Assembly (NCBI RefSeq): GCF_902374955.1
Contig: NZ_CABKRX010000070.1
Span: forward strand, 1 to 64,000
DNA from: Bacillus massilioanorexius
GTDB taxonomy: Bacteria; Bacillota; Bacilli; Bacillales; DSM-1321
Direction of reading: 5' to 3'
Length of the DNA stretch: 64,000 bases
Part shown: in pieces, positions 42,654 through 52,369 of the stretch
Layout of the letters: each line of letters starts with the position of its first letter
How positions within the stretch are numbered: the first letter of the stretch is position 1
Position numbers and translations under genes: made by a program
Notes under the pieces: generated by a model
Told to the model about the DNA's origin: nothing
Seen by the model: the letters and a program-made list of their open reading frames with translations, nothing else
The model's database searches: none

Positions 42654-43511
42654 TTAAGTACTTTTCATTTGTGCGTCTATTTTATTTGATTCAAAACGAG
42701 CAATTGGTAAAATTTGAACCCTCTCTTCAAATATCCGTTGAATGGTGATAATTAAAGGATAATCATCTTGATCGCAATATATATATAGATTTCTTGGCGC
42801 AATTGAGATAAGTGGAGCAAGTACATGAGAGTCTATATACATCGGATAGTCATAAAAGAGCTTACGATCAATAAACTGTTTTACTTCTTCTTTTTCCAAT
42901 TCGGAAAAAAATTCATTGTAAAACTTGAAGTCCTTCTGATGCACAAGATGAAGCTCCTCCATCGAAGGAGATTTAGATAGCATAAAAGCTCTTAGCTTAT
43001 GAAGAAAATGCTGAAACTCCTGTTCCATTTTATACTCATCAATTGCAATTTCTACATAATCCAATAAATAATTCATCACACCCTTCATTCTAAATTTCAG
43101 AAAAGAAGGAAATGACAAAGAAACCTTTCTTTCAAAAATTACAGCTAAGCTGTGATCAATTTTTTGTCTTAATTCATTCCAAAATGCTTCATTCTTCCTT
43201 TTATCCTCCTGCATAACCGACACTGCCATTTCAACAATTTGATCGCATTCTTCTTTGTCACTAAAGTAGAATTTTTCACGAACAATCTTTAAAAGCCATT
43301 GAAGGAATAAATCATCGCGAATAAATGATAAAATAGCTTCACGAGTAATTTCAAGCAACTTTACATAATTGTCCTCCTCTACTACAAGTGAAATCGAATC
43401 ATTTTGATAATAATTTATATATGAAAGTAAATCATTATTTTTAAATTGTTGAGAAAAGATATGCATAATACGCTCTGCTTGTTCTTTCGTTTCAAAATAA
43501 ATATGTACCAA
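42654..43511 (-). CDS. ytxC: YtxC-like sporulation protein
   Basis: This 285-residue, mostly helical cytosolic protein belongs to the YtxC family, annotated as sporulation-related in Bacillus; biochemical function is unknown. It starts with MVHIYFETKEQAERIMHIF and contains the conserved LKFRMKGVMNYLLDYVEIAIDEY region. It sits between dnaI and thrS as in B. subtilis. AGGAGGGGT precedes the ATG. No terminator was found between it and the thrS promoter. Confidence 0.88.
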   Translation of the reverse strand: MVHIYFETKEQAERIMHIFSQQFKNNDLLSYINYYQNDSISLVVEEDNYVKLLEITREAILSFIRDDLFLQWLLKIVREKFYFSDKEECDQIVEMAVSVMQEDKRKNEAFWNELRQKIDHSLAVIFERKVSLSFPSFLKFRMKGVMNYLLDYVEIAIDEYKMEQEFQHFLHKLRAFMLSKSPSMEELHLVHQKDFKFYNEFFSELEKEEVKQFIDRKLFYDYPMYIDSHVLAPLISIAPRNLYIYCDQDDYPLIITIQRIFEERVQILPIARFESNKIDAQMKST

Positions 43512-43829
43512 TAATACCCCTCCTAGCCAAACGTTCCATATATGTATATGGAAAGATGTCCTTATTTAGAAGTAGTAAGAATAAGAAAAAGCATCACCCC
43601 TATTTTTGGGGATAATTGCGCATTTTAACAAAGGAGTTTGCACATACCATAAAACGAATATAAACGGAGAACTAAGAGCGGACAACGAGCATACTTGGCA
43701 CATAGGACTTGTGAAATCTCGAACCTTCCGGCTCCTATTTAAAAACAATAAACTTTTAGGAAGCAACCTTTTACAAAAATGAATTACACTCTACTTTAAA
43801 ATAAGACGATATTGTTGAAAATGACGAAC
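43512..43829. other. Intergenic region ytxC-dnaI
   Basis: There is no gene I trust. It holds a small CCCC/GGGG hairpin (43597-43611) and a tail TATTTAAAAACAATAAACTTTT (split across 43733-43755) that resembles the end of the repeat at 23799-23990. A 66-codon minus-strand frame here has no RBS. Confidence 0.4.
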
Positions 43830-43870
43830 AAAAATAAGCCATGCTCCGCAAAATCTGAGCATGGCTTATA
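43830..43870 (-). terminator. Terminator after dnaI
   Basis: AAGCCATGCTC pairs with GAGCATGGCTT (minus strand), followed by ATTTTTG, about 36 bp past the dnaI stop. Confidence 0.87.
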
Positions 43871-43906
43871 AATCTCACAACAAATATTCCATTATAATGT
43901 GAAAAA

Positions 43907-44851
43907 CTATTCGTTTCTTCTATTTTCTCCATCTAGCAGATACGGTTCTGCTAATGTTCGAATTCGTTCCATAATCCGAGCAGCTTTTACCTCTTCTTTT
44001 TCCCCTTTTTGCGAATACGTTAAATGATTTTCTAGTTGCTTAAAATCAAAATTTGAAGTAAAAAATGTAGGTAATTTATCAGCCATTCGATGCTGTAAAA
44101 TTGGACCTAGTACTTCATCCCTTGCCCAGCTAGACATCGTTTCTGCCCCAATGTCATCTAGCATTAGAATAGGTGCTGTCTTCACAAATTCAAGCTTAGT
44201 ATTTAATGTTTGATCACCAATAGCAGATTTTATTTCACGTAAAAAATCAGGTACATACACTAATAACGAGGATACGTTTTTATCAGCTAGATTATTGGCA
44301 ACTGCGCCAAGCAAGTAAGTCTTCCCAACTCCAAAGGATCCGTGCAAATAAAGTGCTTTCGGACTTTCACCATTCATATACGATTCAATAAAGTGGTGTG
44401 CAGCCTTCACGGCTTTCATTTTACCTACTGTATTAATATCAATCGTTTTTAAAGTGGCTAACAGAATATCTTGCGGTATATACAAGCTTTGAATTAATTT
44501 TTCTCTCTTTCTTCTTTCATCATCCCTAATTTTCTTCTCACAAGGCTCGTAAAATAATTCGATCGATTTCCCCTGTAATTTCAAGCGAGGTACATAGCCC
44601 TTCATCATATTTGTACAATCTAATAAGGTATGACACTTGGAGCAATCTCTCGTTTGTGTTGTATACTCATAAAGCTTCATTAAACTTTTTTCTATGATTT
44701 CAGAATCAATAGAAGAACTATGGCTTTTTAAAAAAGTGACAACATCAGGATGTGATAAGACTTCACTCCTTATCGCTTCATATCGCTTAGAAAATGAATC
44801 CGTATGGGTGAGCTTGCCGAAGCTTTGATTAATTTTTTTCACAACTATCAC
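43907..44851 (-). CDS. dnaI: Helicase loader DnaI
   Basis: DnaI loads the replicative helicase DnaC together with DnaB and DnaD. The 314-residue protein has an N-terminal zinc-binding helicase-interaction domain (Cys70, Cys73, Cys104) and a C-terminal AAA+ ATPase with Walker A GSFGVGKT (171-178), Walker B APILMLDDIGAE and sensor/arginine-finger region RIRTLAEPY. It lies seven bases after dnaB, so it is probably translated from one mRNA with nrdR and dnaB. Confidence 0.97.
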   Translation of the reverse strand: MIVVKKINQSFGKLTHTDSFSKRYEAIRSEVLSHPDVVTFLKSHSSSIDSEIIEKSLMKLYEYTTQTRDCSKCHTLLDCTNMMKGYVPRLKLQGKSIELFYEPCEKKIRDDERRKREKLIQSLYIPQDILLATLKTIDINTVGKMKAVKAAHHFIESYMNGESPKALYLHGSFGVGKTYLLGAVANNLADKNVSSLLVYVPDFLREIKSAIGDQTLNTKLEFVKTAPILMLDDIGAETMSSWARDEVLGPILQHRMADKLPTFFTSNFDFKQLENHLTYSQKGEKEEVKAARIMERIRTLAEPYLLDGENRRNE

Positions 44852-44858
44852 CCTTTAT

Positions 44859-46274
44859 TTAATATTTTTCTCTAAGTTCTGCTTCTAACTTCTCTTTTTC
44901 TGCTAGGAAATCTGCATTTTCTTCCGTTTCTTTAGTATTTGAATGATCGGCTTCTATTTGATTTGTTTCCCTATTTTTTGCATCTTTTAACCAATCAGGG
45001 ACAATTTCTGTTCTAATAACTTTTTTGGTCTTAGAATAGGATTGTTTTTGCTTTGAATTACGTTTTTGATCTTTCTCATATTCTTTTTTAGCCAAATCCA
45101 TTGCTGCTTTAACGGTCTTAACATTTTTCCTTGCCCAATGGCTGGCAATTGTTTTCACGTATGCCTTTGGAAACTTTCGATCATTTTTAATCATAACGTA
45201 TTCTATCAGAACATTCATTACACCTGGTAATAATTTTTGTTCAATCATAACCTCTTCAACAATTTTAAGCTCTGTCAACGTAGGCTCGACTCCACCACCA
45301 TATTGAATCAGCAATTCTCTAGGCGAAACTTGTTCAAGATGTTGAATCCATTCCTCTTCTTTTGTTTTCGGTTTTTCTGTATGTCTATATTTAATAGGTT
45401 GCACTTGTTCAACTAAAGAAGGTAGTTCCTGATTATATTCGATTTGATACCAATCTCGCGCTGCTCTACGCAATTCTTCCATATCGATTTCATCATCGCT
45501 AATAACCGCTCTCATAACAATGGATTGCATGGCAATGGGGTTTATTCCATATATGTATGAAAGCTTAGCGATTGTCATTTGAATATCCTTCGTAAATGCC
45601 TTTTCTGAGATAAGCGTAGACTTCATTCCAGCAAAGAATAAACCAAAATCAAAATGCTCTGCAAAACCATCTAATTCTTGTGATTCCATTCGGCTAACAA
45701 AGGATTGTCCATGCTCGACTTCTAAGTCTTGCCTAGATTCTTCTGACACATAAAGCGAATCAAGATGCGAAGAAGCAAATACTTCAGGAAACGTTTTGGT
45801 TGTTTCTTGATAGCCCTTCACATCCATTGCTTCATCACTAAAGAAATGCTTTAGTTTAGCAAACTGACTTTTCCCTATCTTTTTATATAAATATACATTT
45901 AACATGCCATCTGTAAAAAATTGCTCTGGATTTAGAGGAGCCATCAATTCATATAATAATGATGTTGCTTCTTGACTTGATTGCTTATACACCTTCAACA
46001 GTCCAATCCCTTCAAGTCTACTTCTTGCTTCATAAATTTCCTTTAATGACAGTCCCATCATATTCATTAAACAATAATGATTACTATCTTTCGACCATAA
46101 TCTGTTACTCTCAATTTCACTCCATAGCGTCATATATAAACTAACACTTAATGGACCAATAAGAGGCTGATATAGCAATGTAATGATTTTTCGGTCATAC
46201 TCTCCAAGCATTCCTTTTGTCATAACCTGATATTGATCAACAGGAAGGAGTTGCTGCCAATGTTTCATCATCAC
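44859..46274 (-). CDS. dnaB: DnaB, replication initiation and membrane attachment protein
   Basis: This Gram-positive DnaB (not the helicase) remodels oriC DNA and helps load the helicase. The 471-residue protein has a DnaD-type winged-helix N-terminus (QPLIGPLSVSLYMTLWSEIE), a central DnaD2/DDBH2 helical domain (about 300-390; PTLTELKIVEEVMIEQKLLP, MIKNDRKFPKAYVKTIASHW) and an acidic charged tail. It is located between nrdR and dnaI, the conserved replication cluster. Confidence 0.97.
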   Translation of the reverse strand: MMMKHWQQLLPVDQYQVMTKGMLGEYDRKIITLLYQPLIGPLSVSLYMTLWSEIESNRLWSKDSNHYCLMNMMGLSLKEIYEARSRLEGIGLLKVYKQSSQEATSLLYELMAPLNPEQFFTDGMLNVYLYKKIGKSQFAKLKHFFSDEAMDVKGYQETTKTFPEVFASSHLDSLYVSEESRQDLEVEHGQSFVSRMESQELDGFAEHFDFGLFFAGMKSTLISEKAFTKDIQMTIAKLSYIYGINPIAMQSIVMRAVISDDEIDMEELRRAARDWYQIEYNQELPSLVEQVQPIKYRHTEKPKTKEEEWIQHLEQVSPRELLIQYGGGVEPTLTELKIVEEVMIEQKLLPGVMNVLIEYVMIKNDRKFPKAYVKTIASHWARKNVKTVKAAMDLAKKEYEKDQKRNSKQKQSYSKTKKVIRTEIVPDWLKDAKNRETNQIEADHSNTKETEENADFLAEKEKLEAELREKY

Positions 46275-46329
46275 AATTCAAACCTTTCAATTTTCAAGTC
46301 TTTGAAAAAAAGAGCTAAAAATTCAGCTC

Positions 46330-46788
46330 TTAACGTTCTTTATTAATTAAATCTTTCAACTCGTCAATAAAAACATTAATATCCTTAAATTGACGATATA
46401 CGGATGCAAATCGTACATAAGAAACTTCATCAAGTTTCGCTAATCGATTCATTACCATATCACCAATTATCTCACTTTTCACTTCAGAAATACCACTACT
46501 TCGTAATTCTTTTTCAATATCTAAAATGAGATCTTCTAGATTTTTCAACGAAACAGGTCGTTTTTCACAGGACTTTATTAAACCTCTTAAAATTTTATCT
46601 CCTGAAAATTCTTCACGAGTACCATCTTTCTTCACAACAATTAAAGGCATTTCTTCTACTTTTTCAAAAGTCGTAAAACGGAATCCACAACTTTCACACT
46701 CTCTCCTTCTTCTAGTCGCTCGACCTTCATCAATCGGACGAGAATCTAAAACTCGAGTTCCGTTATGTTGACAACTAGGACATTTCAT
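46330..46788 (-). CDS. nrdR: NrdR, ribonucleotide reductase repressor
   Basis: NrdR represses nrd genes through binding of ATP/dATP. The 152-residue protein has an N-terminal zinc ribbon (C3, C6, C31, C34: MKCPSCQ ... CESCGF) and an ATP-cone domain (about 45-135, VVKKDGTREEFSGDKILRGL). It heads nrdR-dnaB-dnaI. The 448-bp upstream gap, which in B. subtilis holds speD, contains only a speD scar here. Confidence 0.98.
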   Translation of the reverse strand: MKCPSCQHNGTRVLDSRPIDEGRATRRRRECESCGFRFTTFEKVEEMPLIVVKKDGTREEFSGDKILRGLIKSCEKRPVSLKNLEDLILDIEKELRSSGISEVKSEIIGDMVMNRLAKLDEVSYVRFASVYRQFKDINVFIDELKDLINKER

Positions 46789-47013
46789 ATGATCAACTCC
46801 GTTATTATAATAATCGGCATAAGTATTTTAATTTGTCAGACGTTGTATTGTACCCTTATATTATAAAAAACATTGATGTTTCACAATAGTAAAAGCTAAA
46901 ACACCTATATATGTTGTATATTTTAAACATAATAGGAGATTTCATCAAATAATACAGGAGATATATAATTGATTATTCTTTAATCTTTTGTTATCCATTC
47001 ACAATAATAAGCA

Positions 47014-47044
47014 TTAAAAAAAGAGGTGTAAAAACACCTCTTTA
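47014..47044. terminator. Bidirectional terminator, probably the old speD terminator
   Basis: AAAGAGGTGT and ACACCTCTTT form a perfect 10-bp stem with AAAA loop, flanked by A and T tracts. It lies just downstream of the speD scar, with no other intact gene to terminate. Confidence 0.82.
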
Positions 47045-47079
47045 AAATGGTCACTCTTTCTCATGATGCTTCCTTCCCA

Positions 47080-47157
47080 CTATTTGCCCATTCCTCGTGG
47101 TATTCCTACATTTTTTTCAGTCTCAACACCGAATAGTGTATCTTTTATCAATTGATT
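47080..47157 (-). pseudogene. speD: speD remnant: C-terminal scar of S-adenosylmethionine decarboxylase
   Basis: A 25-codon open frame ends VETEKNVGIPRGMGK and a TAG. The IPRGMG motif and its spacing to the C-terminus match the end of class 1b S-adenosylmethionine decarboxylase (SpeD). Its position, between nrdR and gapB and in the same orientation, is where B. subtilis carries speD. The rest of the gene, including the processing Ser site, is gone. Identification rests on a short motif plus synteny. Confidence 0.6.
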
Positions 47158-47189
47158 TTAATTTTTCTAAGCTTTTTTCACAAAAAAAA

Positions 47190-47222
47190 GCTAAAAGAAG
47201 CAAGAGTACTTCTTTTAGCTCT
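47190..47222 (-). terminator. Terminator after gapB
   Basis: AGCTAAAAGAAG and CTTCTTTTAGCT form a 12-bp stem, followed by TTTTTTTTG on the minus strand, about 15 bp past the gapB stop. Confidence 0.9.
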
Positions 47223-47236
47223 TATACGATTGATAC

Positions 47237-48268
47237 TTATCCGACTGCAACACTTTCAAGAGCAAGCAACTCTTTAGCTACAAGTTTAGTTAAATCTACT
47301 ACTCGACATGAATATCCCCATTCATTGTCGTACCAAGCTAATACTTTCACTTTGTTATCTCCAATTACCATTGTGGAAAGGCCATCAATAATAGATGAAT
47401 GTGAATTAGTATTAAAATCAATAGAAACTAAAGGTTCTTCAGTATATTGAATAATCCCTTTAAGCGCTCCTTCTGAAGCCGTAACAAAAGCACTGTTCAC
47501 TTCTTCGGCTGTTACATTACACTCTAAGTCAACTACAAGGTCAACCAATGAAACATTTGATGTTGGTACACGTAGTGACATACCATGTAATTTCCCTTTT
47601 AATTCAGGTAGTACAAGTGACAACGCTTTCGCAGCACCTGTAGTTGTAGGAATAATACTTTGTGCACAAGCTCTAGCTCTTCTTAGATCTTTATGTGGAT
47701 TATCTAAGTTTTTTTGATCATTTGTATATGCATGAACAGTTGTCATTAATCCATTGATAATTCCAAATTGCTCATTTAAAACTTTTGCTACTGGAGCTAG
47801 GCAGTTTGTTGTACAAGAAGCATTTGAGATAACATCATGTTCTTCTATATTTAATACCCCTTCATTAACACCCATTACAATTGTAACATCTTCATTTTTC
47901 CCAGGAGCTGATAAGATTACTTTTTTCGCTCCTGCTTCTAAATGCATGGCTGCTTTTTCTCGCTCATTAAATTTACCAGTTGCTTCAATCACAATATCAA
48001 TATTCATATCTTTCCATGGTAATTCTCTTGGATCACGATTACTTAATAGCATAATACGTTTTCCATTAACAACTAATGAATTATCTTCTGCAATTACTTC
48101 TCCATCAAATTTCCCATGGTTTGTATCATATTTGATTAAGTGAGCTAATGTCTCTGCAGGATATGAGGCATTAACAGCCACAAGATCTACTGTATTGTCT
48201 AAAATCATTCTTCTAAAAACCATTCTCCCAATTCGTCCAAACCCATTGATCGCAATTCGTGCCTTCAT
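47237..48268 (-). CDS. gapB: Gluconeogenic glyceraldehyde-3-phosphate dehydrogenase
   Basis: GapB runs the GAPDH reaction in the gluconeogenic direction, preferring NADP in B. subtilis. The 343-residue protein has the Rossmann motif INGFGRIGR, the catalytic Cys in SNASCTTNCLAP and the C-terminal WYDNEWGYSCRVVDL. It is assigned as GapB rather than GapA because of its position next to nrdR and because its promoter carries two CcpN boxes, the repressor that shuts gapB off during glycolysis. Confidence 0.95.
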   Translation of the reverse strand: MKARIAINGFGRIGRMVFRRMILDNTVDLVAVNASYPAETLAHLIKYDTNHGKFDGEVIAEDNSLVVNGKRIMLLSNRDPRELPWKDMNIDIVIEATGKFNEREKAAMHLEAGAKKVILSAPGKNEDVTIVMGVNEGVLNIEEHDVISNASCTTNCLAPVAKVLNEQFGIINGLMTTVHAYTNDQKNLDNPHKDLRRARACAQSIIPTTTGAAKALSLVLPELKGKLHGMSLRVPTSNVSLVDLVVDLECNVTAEEVNSAFVTASEGALKGIIQYTEEPLVSIDFNTNSHSSIIDGLSTMVIGDNKVKVLAWYDNEWGYSCRVVDLTKLVAKELLALESVAVG

Positions 48269-48310
48269 TTTTCGGCCCCTCCCGAATTAATGTTATACTC
48301 AAAAGTACCT

Positions 48311-48352
48311 TATATGTCATTAGTATAACACAATACATTTTAATTGCGACAA
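48311..48352 (-). promoter_or_regulatory. gapB promoter with tandem CcpN boxes
   Basis: On the minus strand TGTGTTATACT (48332-48322) matches the CcpN consensus TRTGHYATAYW at every position and includes the -10 TATACT. AATGACATATA (48321-48311) follows directly and differs only at the first base. A possible -35 TTGTCG lies at 48352-48347 with a long 19-bp spacer. Repression in the presence of glucose is expected. Confidence 0.78.
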
Positions 48353-48492
48353 AAATATGCTCAATTGTTCTATTTTTTTGAAAAAAATAAGCAAATATCA
48401 CATTTTCAACATCCTATTTCTTTTTGACACAAACTCAATATCTCTTATATATTCAACGGTTCTTATGATAGAAATGAAGAATAAACGAATTG

Positions 48493-49437
48493 TTATTTTA
48501 AATGGTTAAGGAATGTTAAAATAACGTAAGCTGCTAGATTACTTGTTAAATTTCTAATATCCTTTGAAGGATCAATTTCTACAATGTCTATCGCTTTTAC
48601 TTTTGAATACTCGGCAATTGTAGCCACACTTGTTAACAATTCTCTTGAAGTAAGTCCGTATGGATTTGGCGCTGGACAAGCTGGAGCAAATGCTTGATCA
48701 ATCACATCCATATCTAATGAAATATATATAATCTCTACTTCCGAGCTCAATCTTACTAATTCCTTACGAATTATGGAAGTAAGTCCTAGTGTATCTATAT
48801 CACCCATTGTGTACACATGAACCCCCTGCTCCCGGACATAGTGATCATATTCTTCTGCATTAGCAAAATCACGAATACCTATTTGAACAAGATGCTGTCC
48901 CTCGATAATATCGCCATCTAATAAACTACGAAAAGGAGTTCCGTTCGTCCGTCCACCATCTTCTAAATTCCGCACATCATGATGCGCATCAAATTGAATG
49001 ACACCTATCTTCCCCTTTGCTTCCGCAAAAGCTTTTATAACTGGGAAACTAATCCCATGATCACCACCAAGAAAAATAAAAGTATCACAAATCTCTGATT
49101 GCAATATTTCCTTTACACTTAAATATTGACGATTGATTGTTTCTTCATTATCTGTTGGATGGATAGTCACATCACCAAAATCAATAATATCTTTAAAAGG
49201 AAGGTTTCTTCGCCTTTCACTACTATACACGCTATACGAATACAGAGCATTTCTAATAGCACTAGGAGCATTAGCCGCCAATGACAACGTAATAGATGAC
49301 TTTGAAGATGGGAGTCCAAGCATGCCAACCTCTCCCTTAACACCTGCTTTGTAGGGTAATAAGCATTCACTCGTTTTTTTTACAAAACGATCCTTAAAAA
49401 TAGCATTTGTCCCATGATTACAATATTGAAACGTCAC
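48493..49437 (-). CDS. hutG: Formimidoylglutamase
   Basis: HutG hydrolyses N-formimino-L-glutamate to glutamate and formamide, the last step of histidine utilisation. The 314-residue arginase-fold protein has the Mn-binding motifs GGDHGISFP, DAHHDVR and SLDMDVIDQAFAP. The start is taken as GTG 49437, about seven bases behind AAGGAGAG; a longer frame to 49548 would read deep into hutI. The true overlap with hutI is 20 bp, so translation is coupled. Confidence 0.95.
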   Translation of the reverse strand: MTFQYCNHGTNAIFKDRFVKKTSECLLPYKAGVKGEVGMLGLPSSKSSITLSLAANAPSAIRNALYSYSVYSSERRRNLPFKDIIDFGDVTIHPTDNEETINRQYLSVKEILQSEICDTFIFLGGDHGISFPVIKAFAEAKGKIGVIQFDAHHDVRNLEDGGRTNGTPFRSLLDGDIIEGQHLVQIGIRDFANAEEYDHYVREQGVHVYTMGDIDTLGLTSIIRKELVRLSSEVEIIYISLDMDVIDQAFAPACPAPNPYGLTSRELLTSVATIAEYSKVKAIDIVEIDPSKDIRNLTSNLAAYVILTFLNHLK

Positions 49438-50686
49438 GTAATCTCTCCTTTTTCCAAATGGTTTTACCATTGATAAAAACCTCATTAGCATGGTTAATGC
49501 CATAGTGATACGGTAGATATGTGTAATTTGGAATATTCCATATAACAAAGTTTGCAGCGTCTCCTATATTTAACGCACCTGCTACCTCTGATTTACCTAT
49601 TGCATAAGCCGCATTAATGGTGACAGCATTCCATACTTCTTCTGGGGTCATCCTTAACTTTAGAGCCGCTAAAGACATAATAAATTGAAGATTTTCAGTA
49701 ACACAGCTTCCAGGATTAAAATCTGTTGCTAACGCGACTGCCACACCCTCGTCAATCATTTTTCGAGCTTGTGCAAAGGCCTCTTTTCCTAAATAAAAAG
49801 TTGTACCTGGCAAAAGAACAGCAACTGTATTTGATTGAGCGAGCTGTTGAATTCCGTCTTCGGATGCTGCTACTAAATGATCTGCGCTTTGAGCTTTTAA
49901 CCTAACTGCTAACTCTGTTCCTCCTAAAGAATCTATTTCATCTGCATGTATTTTCAAACCAAACTCTAGTTGTTGTGCAGCTTCCAGAAAAATGCGGGAT
50001 TGCGCTATAGAGAATACACCTGTTTCACAAAATATATCTACATAATCTGCTAGCTGTTTTTCTTTTATTTCTGGTAAAAGATCTATCATTAATTCGAGAA
50101 ACTTATCCTCACATCCAATGTAATCAAGCGGGATTGCGTGTGGTCCTAAAAATGTAGAAACAATATCAATCGGATATTGCTCTTTTAATCGTTTTACTAC
50201 CTCTAATTGCTTTAGCTCCGTTTCACGCTCTAAGCCGTAGCCACTTTTCGCCTCAAGAGTCGTAACACCATATGAAATCATTGTTTCTAAGTGTTGTATC
50301 GATTTCATGAAAAGCTTTTCCATACTCGCTTCCTTTGTTGCACGTACAGTAGATAATATTCCTCCACCTTGTTTTAAAATATCTAAATATGCTACACCCC
50401 TTTGCTTCATGGCTAGCTCGTTTTCTCTTGAGCCTCCGTGAACTAAATGAGTATGGGGGTCGACTAGCCCCGGAGATACCACTTTATACTCTGCATCGAT
50501 CACATGCTTTGCACGATGTTCCTTAGCTTCTACACTCGTTCCAACCCAAGACACTTTCCCATCTTTTATACCTATCGCCGCATTTCTTCGTACGTCTAAC
50601 TTCTTCATTTCATCACCTTTTAAGGGTAAAGTACTACGTCTTGGTAATAACAATTCTCCTATATGGATAATAAGTGTATCTAACAT
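49418..50686 (-). CDS. hutI: Imidazolonepropionase
   Basis: HutI opens the ring of 4-imidazolone-5-propanoate to formiminoglutamate. The 422-residue amidohydrolase-fold enzyme has the metal motif DPHTHLVHGG, LEAKSGYGLE, the ligand region KIHADEIDSLGG, HLVAASEDGI and the Asp in VALATDFNPG. GGGGG lies seven bases before the ATG. It is the fourth gene of hutPHUIG, 21 bp after hutU. Confidence 0.98.
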   Translation of the reverse strand: MLDTLIIHIGELLLPRRSTLPLKGDEMKKLDVRRNAAIGIKDGKVSWVGTSVEAKEHRAKHVIDAEYKVVSPGLVDPHTHLVHGGSRENELAMKQRGVAYLDILKQGGGILSTVRATKEASMEKLFMKSIQHLETMISYGVTTLEAKSGYGLERETELKQLEVVKRLKEQYPIDIVSTFLGPHAIPLDYIGCEDKFLELMIDLLPEIKEKQLADYVDIFCETGVFSIAQSRIFLEAAQQLEFGLKIHADEIDSLGGTELAVRLKAQSADHLVAASEDGIQQLAQSNTVAVLLPGTTFYLGKEAFAQARKMIDEGVAVALATDFNPGSCVTENLQFIMSLAALKLRMTPEEVWNAVTINAAYAIGKSEVAGALNIGDAANFVIWNIPNYTYLPYHYGINHANEVFINGKTIWKKERLRDVSIL

Positions 50687-50707
50687 TTTGTTTCCCCCTT
50701 CATCGTC

Positions 50708-52369
50708 CTATAACATTGGAATATCTACACCTTTTATTTTTGCTTCTGCAATCGCTTTCTCATAACCTGCATCTGCATGTCGTACGATTCCCATGCCTGG
50801 GTCTGTTGTAAGAACTCTTCTTAAACGTTCTTCTGCCAACTGTGTTCCATCTGCCACAACGACCATTCCAGCATGTAATGAATACCCCATTCCAACTCCT
50901 CCACCATGATGTACTGAAATCCAGGAACCACCCGCTGCTGTATTTACCAATGCATTTAATATCGCCCAATCAGCAACTGCATCACTACCATCCTTCATTG
51001 CTTCTGTTTCTCTATTCGGCGAAGCCACTGATCCACAGTCAAGATGATCACGACCAATAACAATTGGCGCTTTTATTTCACCGTTTCTTACTAGTTCATT
51101 AATCGCGATACCCATTTTTAAACGTTCTCCATAACCAAGCCAGCATATGCGTGCTGGTAACCCTTGAAACATAACCTTTTCATTGGCCATCTTTATCCAA
51201 CGTTGTAGTGGTTCATTTTCTGGGAATAACTCTTGAATTAAGCGATCTGTTCGATAAATATCCTCTGGATTCCCTGACAGCGCCGCCCAACGAAAAGGAC
51301 CTTTTCCTTCACAAAATAAAGGCCTAATGTAAGCAGGAACAAAACCAGGAAAATCAAAAGCATTTTCAATGCCTTCATCTTTAGCCACTTGGCGAATATT
51401 ATTACCATAATCAAAAACAATGGCACCTCTTTGCTGAAAAGCTAGCATTGCTTCCACGTGCTTAGCCATTGATTTCTTCGCTAGTTCGGTATATGTTTTT
51501 GGATCTTGAACTCGCAAATCATTAGCTTCCTGAATGGAATATCCCTCTGGTACATATCCATTTAAAGGATCATGAGCAGATGTTTGATCTGTTACTATAT
51601 CAATCACGATTCCTCTAGCAAGCAATTCATGATGGACAAATGCAGCGTTTCCTACAAGACCAACAGACAATGGCTGTCCCTCACCCTTAGCTCGCAGTAC
51701 GATTTCAATCGCTTCATCAATCGAATCTGTCATAAAATCACAATAACCTGTGTCTATTCTTTTCTTTATTCTTTCTGGGTCCACATCTATTGCCAGGACT
51801 ACACCTTCATTCATGGTAACTGCTAATGCTTGTGCTCCTCCCATTCCTCCTAGACCTGCTGTTAAAGTCAATGTTCCTTTTAAACTACCGTTAAAATGTT
51901 CTTTTGCTACAGCAGCAAATGTTTCAAATGTTCCTTGTAAAATACCTTGTGTACCAATATAAATCCAACTTCCCGCCGTCATTTGCCCATACATCATTAA
52001 CCCTTTTTGATCTAATTCATGAAAATGTTCCCATGTTGCCCATTTCGGTACTATCATAGAATTGGATAAAAGAACTCGTGGAGCCGCAATATGTGTTTTA
52101 AAAACAGCAACTGGTTTCCCTGATTGAACAAGCATGGTTTCATCACATTCTAAACGACGTAAAGTCTCCACAATAGCATCAAAGGCTGCCCAATTTCTCG
52201 CCGCTTTTCCAATCCCTCCATATACGACCAATTCCTCTGGCTTTTCTGCCACAAGTGGATCTAAATTGTTATAAAGCATCCGAAGAACGGCTTCTTGCTC
52301 CCATCCCTTACATTCTAAGTTCAAACCTTTTTTGGCCGTGATTATTCTTTCATTTTTCATTTGACTCAT
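50708..52369 (-). CDS. hutU: Urocanate hydratase
   Basis: HutU converts urocanate to imidazolonepropionate with tightly bound NAD+ as electrophile. The 553-residue protein shows the conserved LTAGLGGMGGAQALAVTMN dinucleotide site, QTSAHDPLNGYVPEGYS and the active-site Cys region RICWLGYGER. It lies 145 bp after hutH with AGGAGG before the ATG. The gap carries no terminator. Confidence 0.98.
   Translation of the reverse strand: MSQMKNERIITAKKGLNLECKGWEQEAVLRMLYNNLDPLVAEKPEELVVYGGIGKAARNWAAFDAIVETLRRLECDETMLVQSGKPVAVFKTHIAAPRVLLSNSMIVPKWATWEHFHELDQKGLMMYGQMTAGSWIYIGTQGILQGTFETFAAVAKEHFNGSLKGTLTLTAGLGGMGGAQALAVTMNEGVVLAIDVDPERIKKRIDTGYCDFMTDSIDEAIEIVLRAKGEGQPLSVGLVGNAAFVHHELLARGIVIDIVTDQTSAHDPLNGYVPEGYSIQEANDLRVQDPKTYTELAKKSMAKHVEAMLAFQQRGAIVFDYGNNIRQVAKDEGIENAFDFPGFVPAYIRPLFCEGKGPFRWAALSGNPEDIYRTDRLIQELFPENEPLQRWIKMANEKVMFQGLPARICWLGYGERLKMGIAINELVRNGEIKAPIVIGRDHLDCGSVASPNRETEAMKDGSDAVADWAILNALVNTAAGGSWISVHHGGGVGMGYSLHAGMVVVADGTQLAEERLRRVLTTDPGMGIVRHADAGYEKAIAEAKIKGVDIPML

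Noticed and set aside
43566..43766. 66-codon minus-strand frame between ytxC and dnaI
   Set aside because: No RBS, odd composition, and it overlaps repeat-like sequence.
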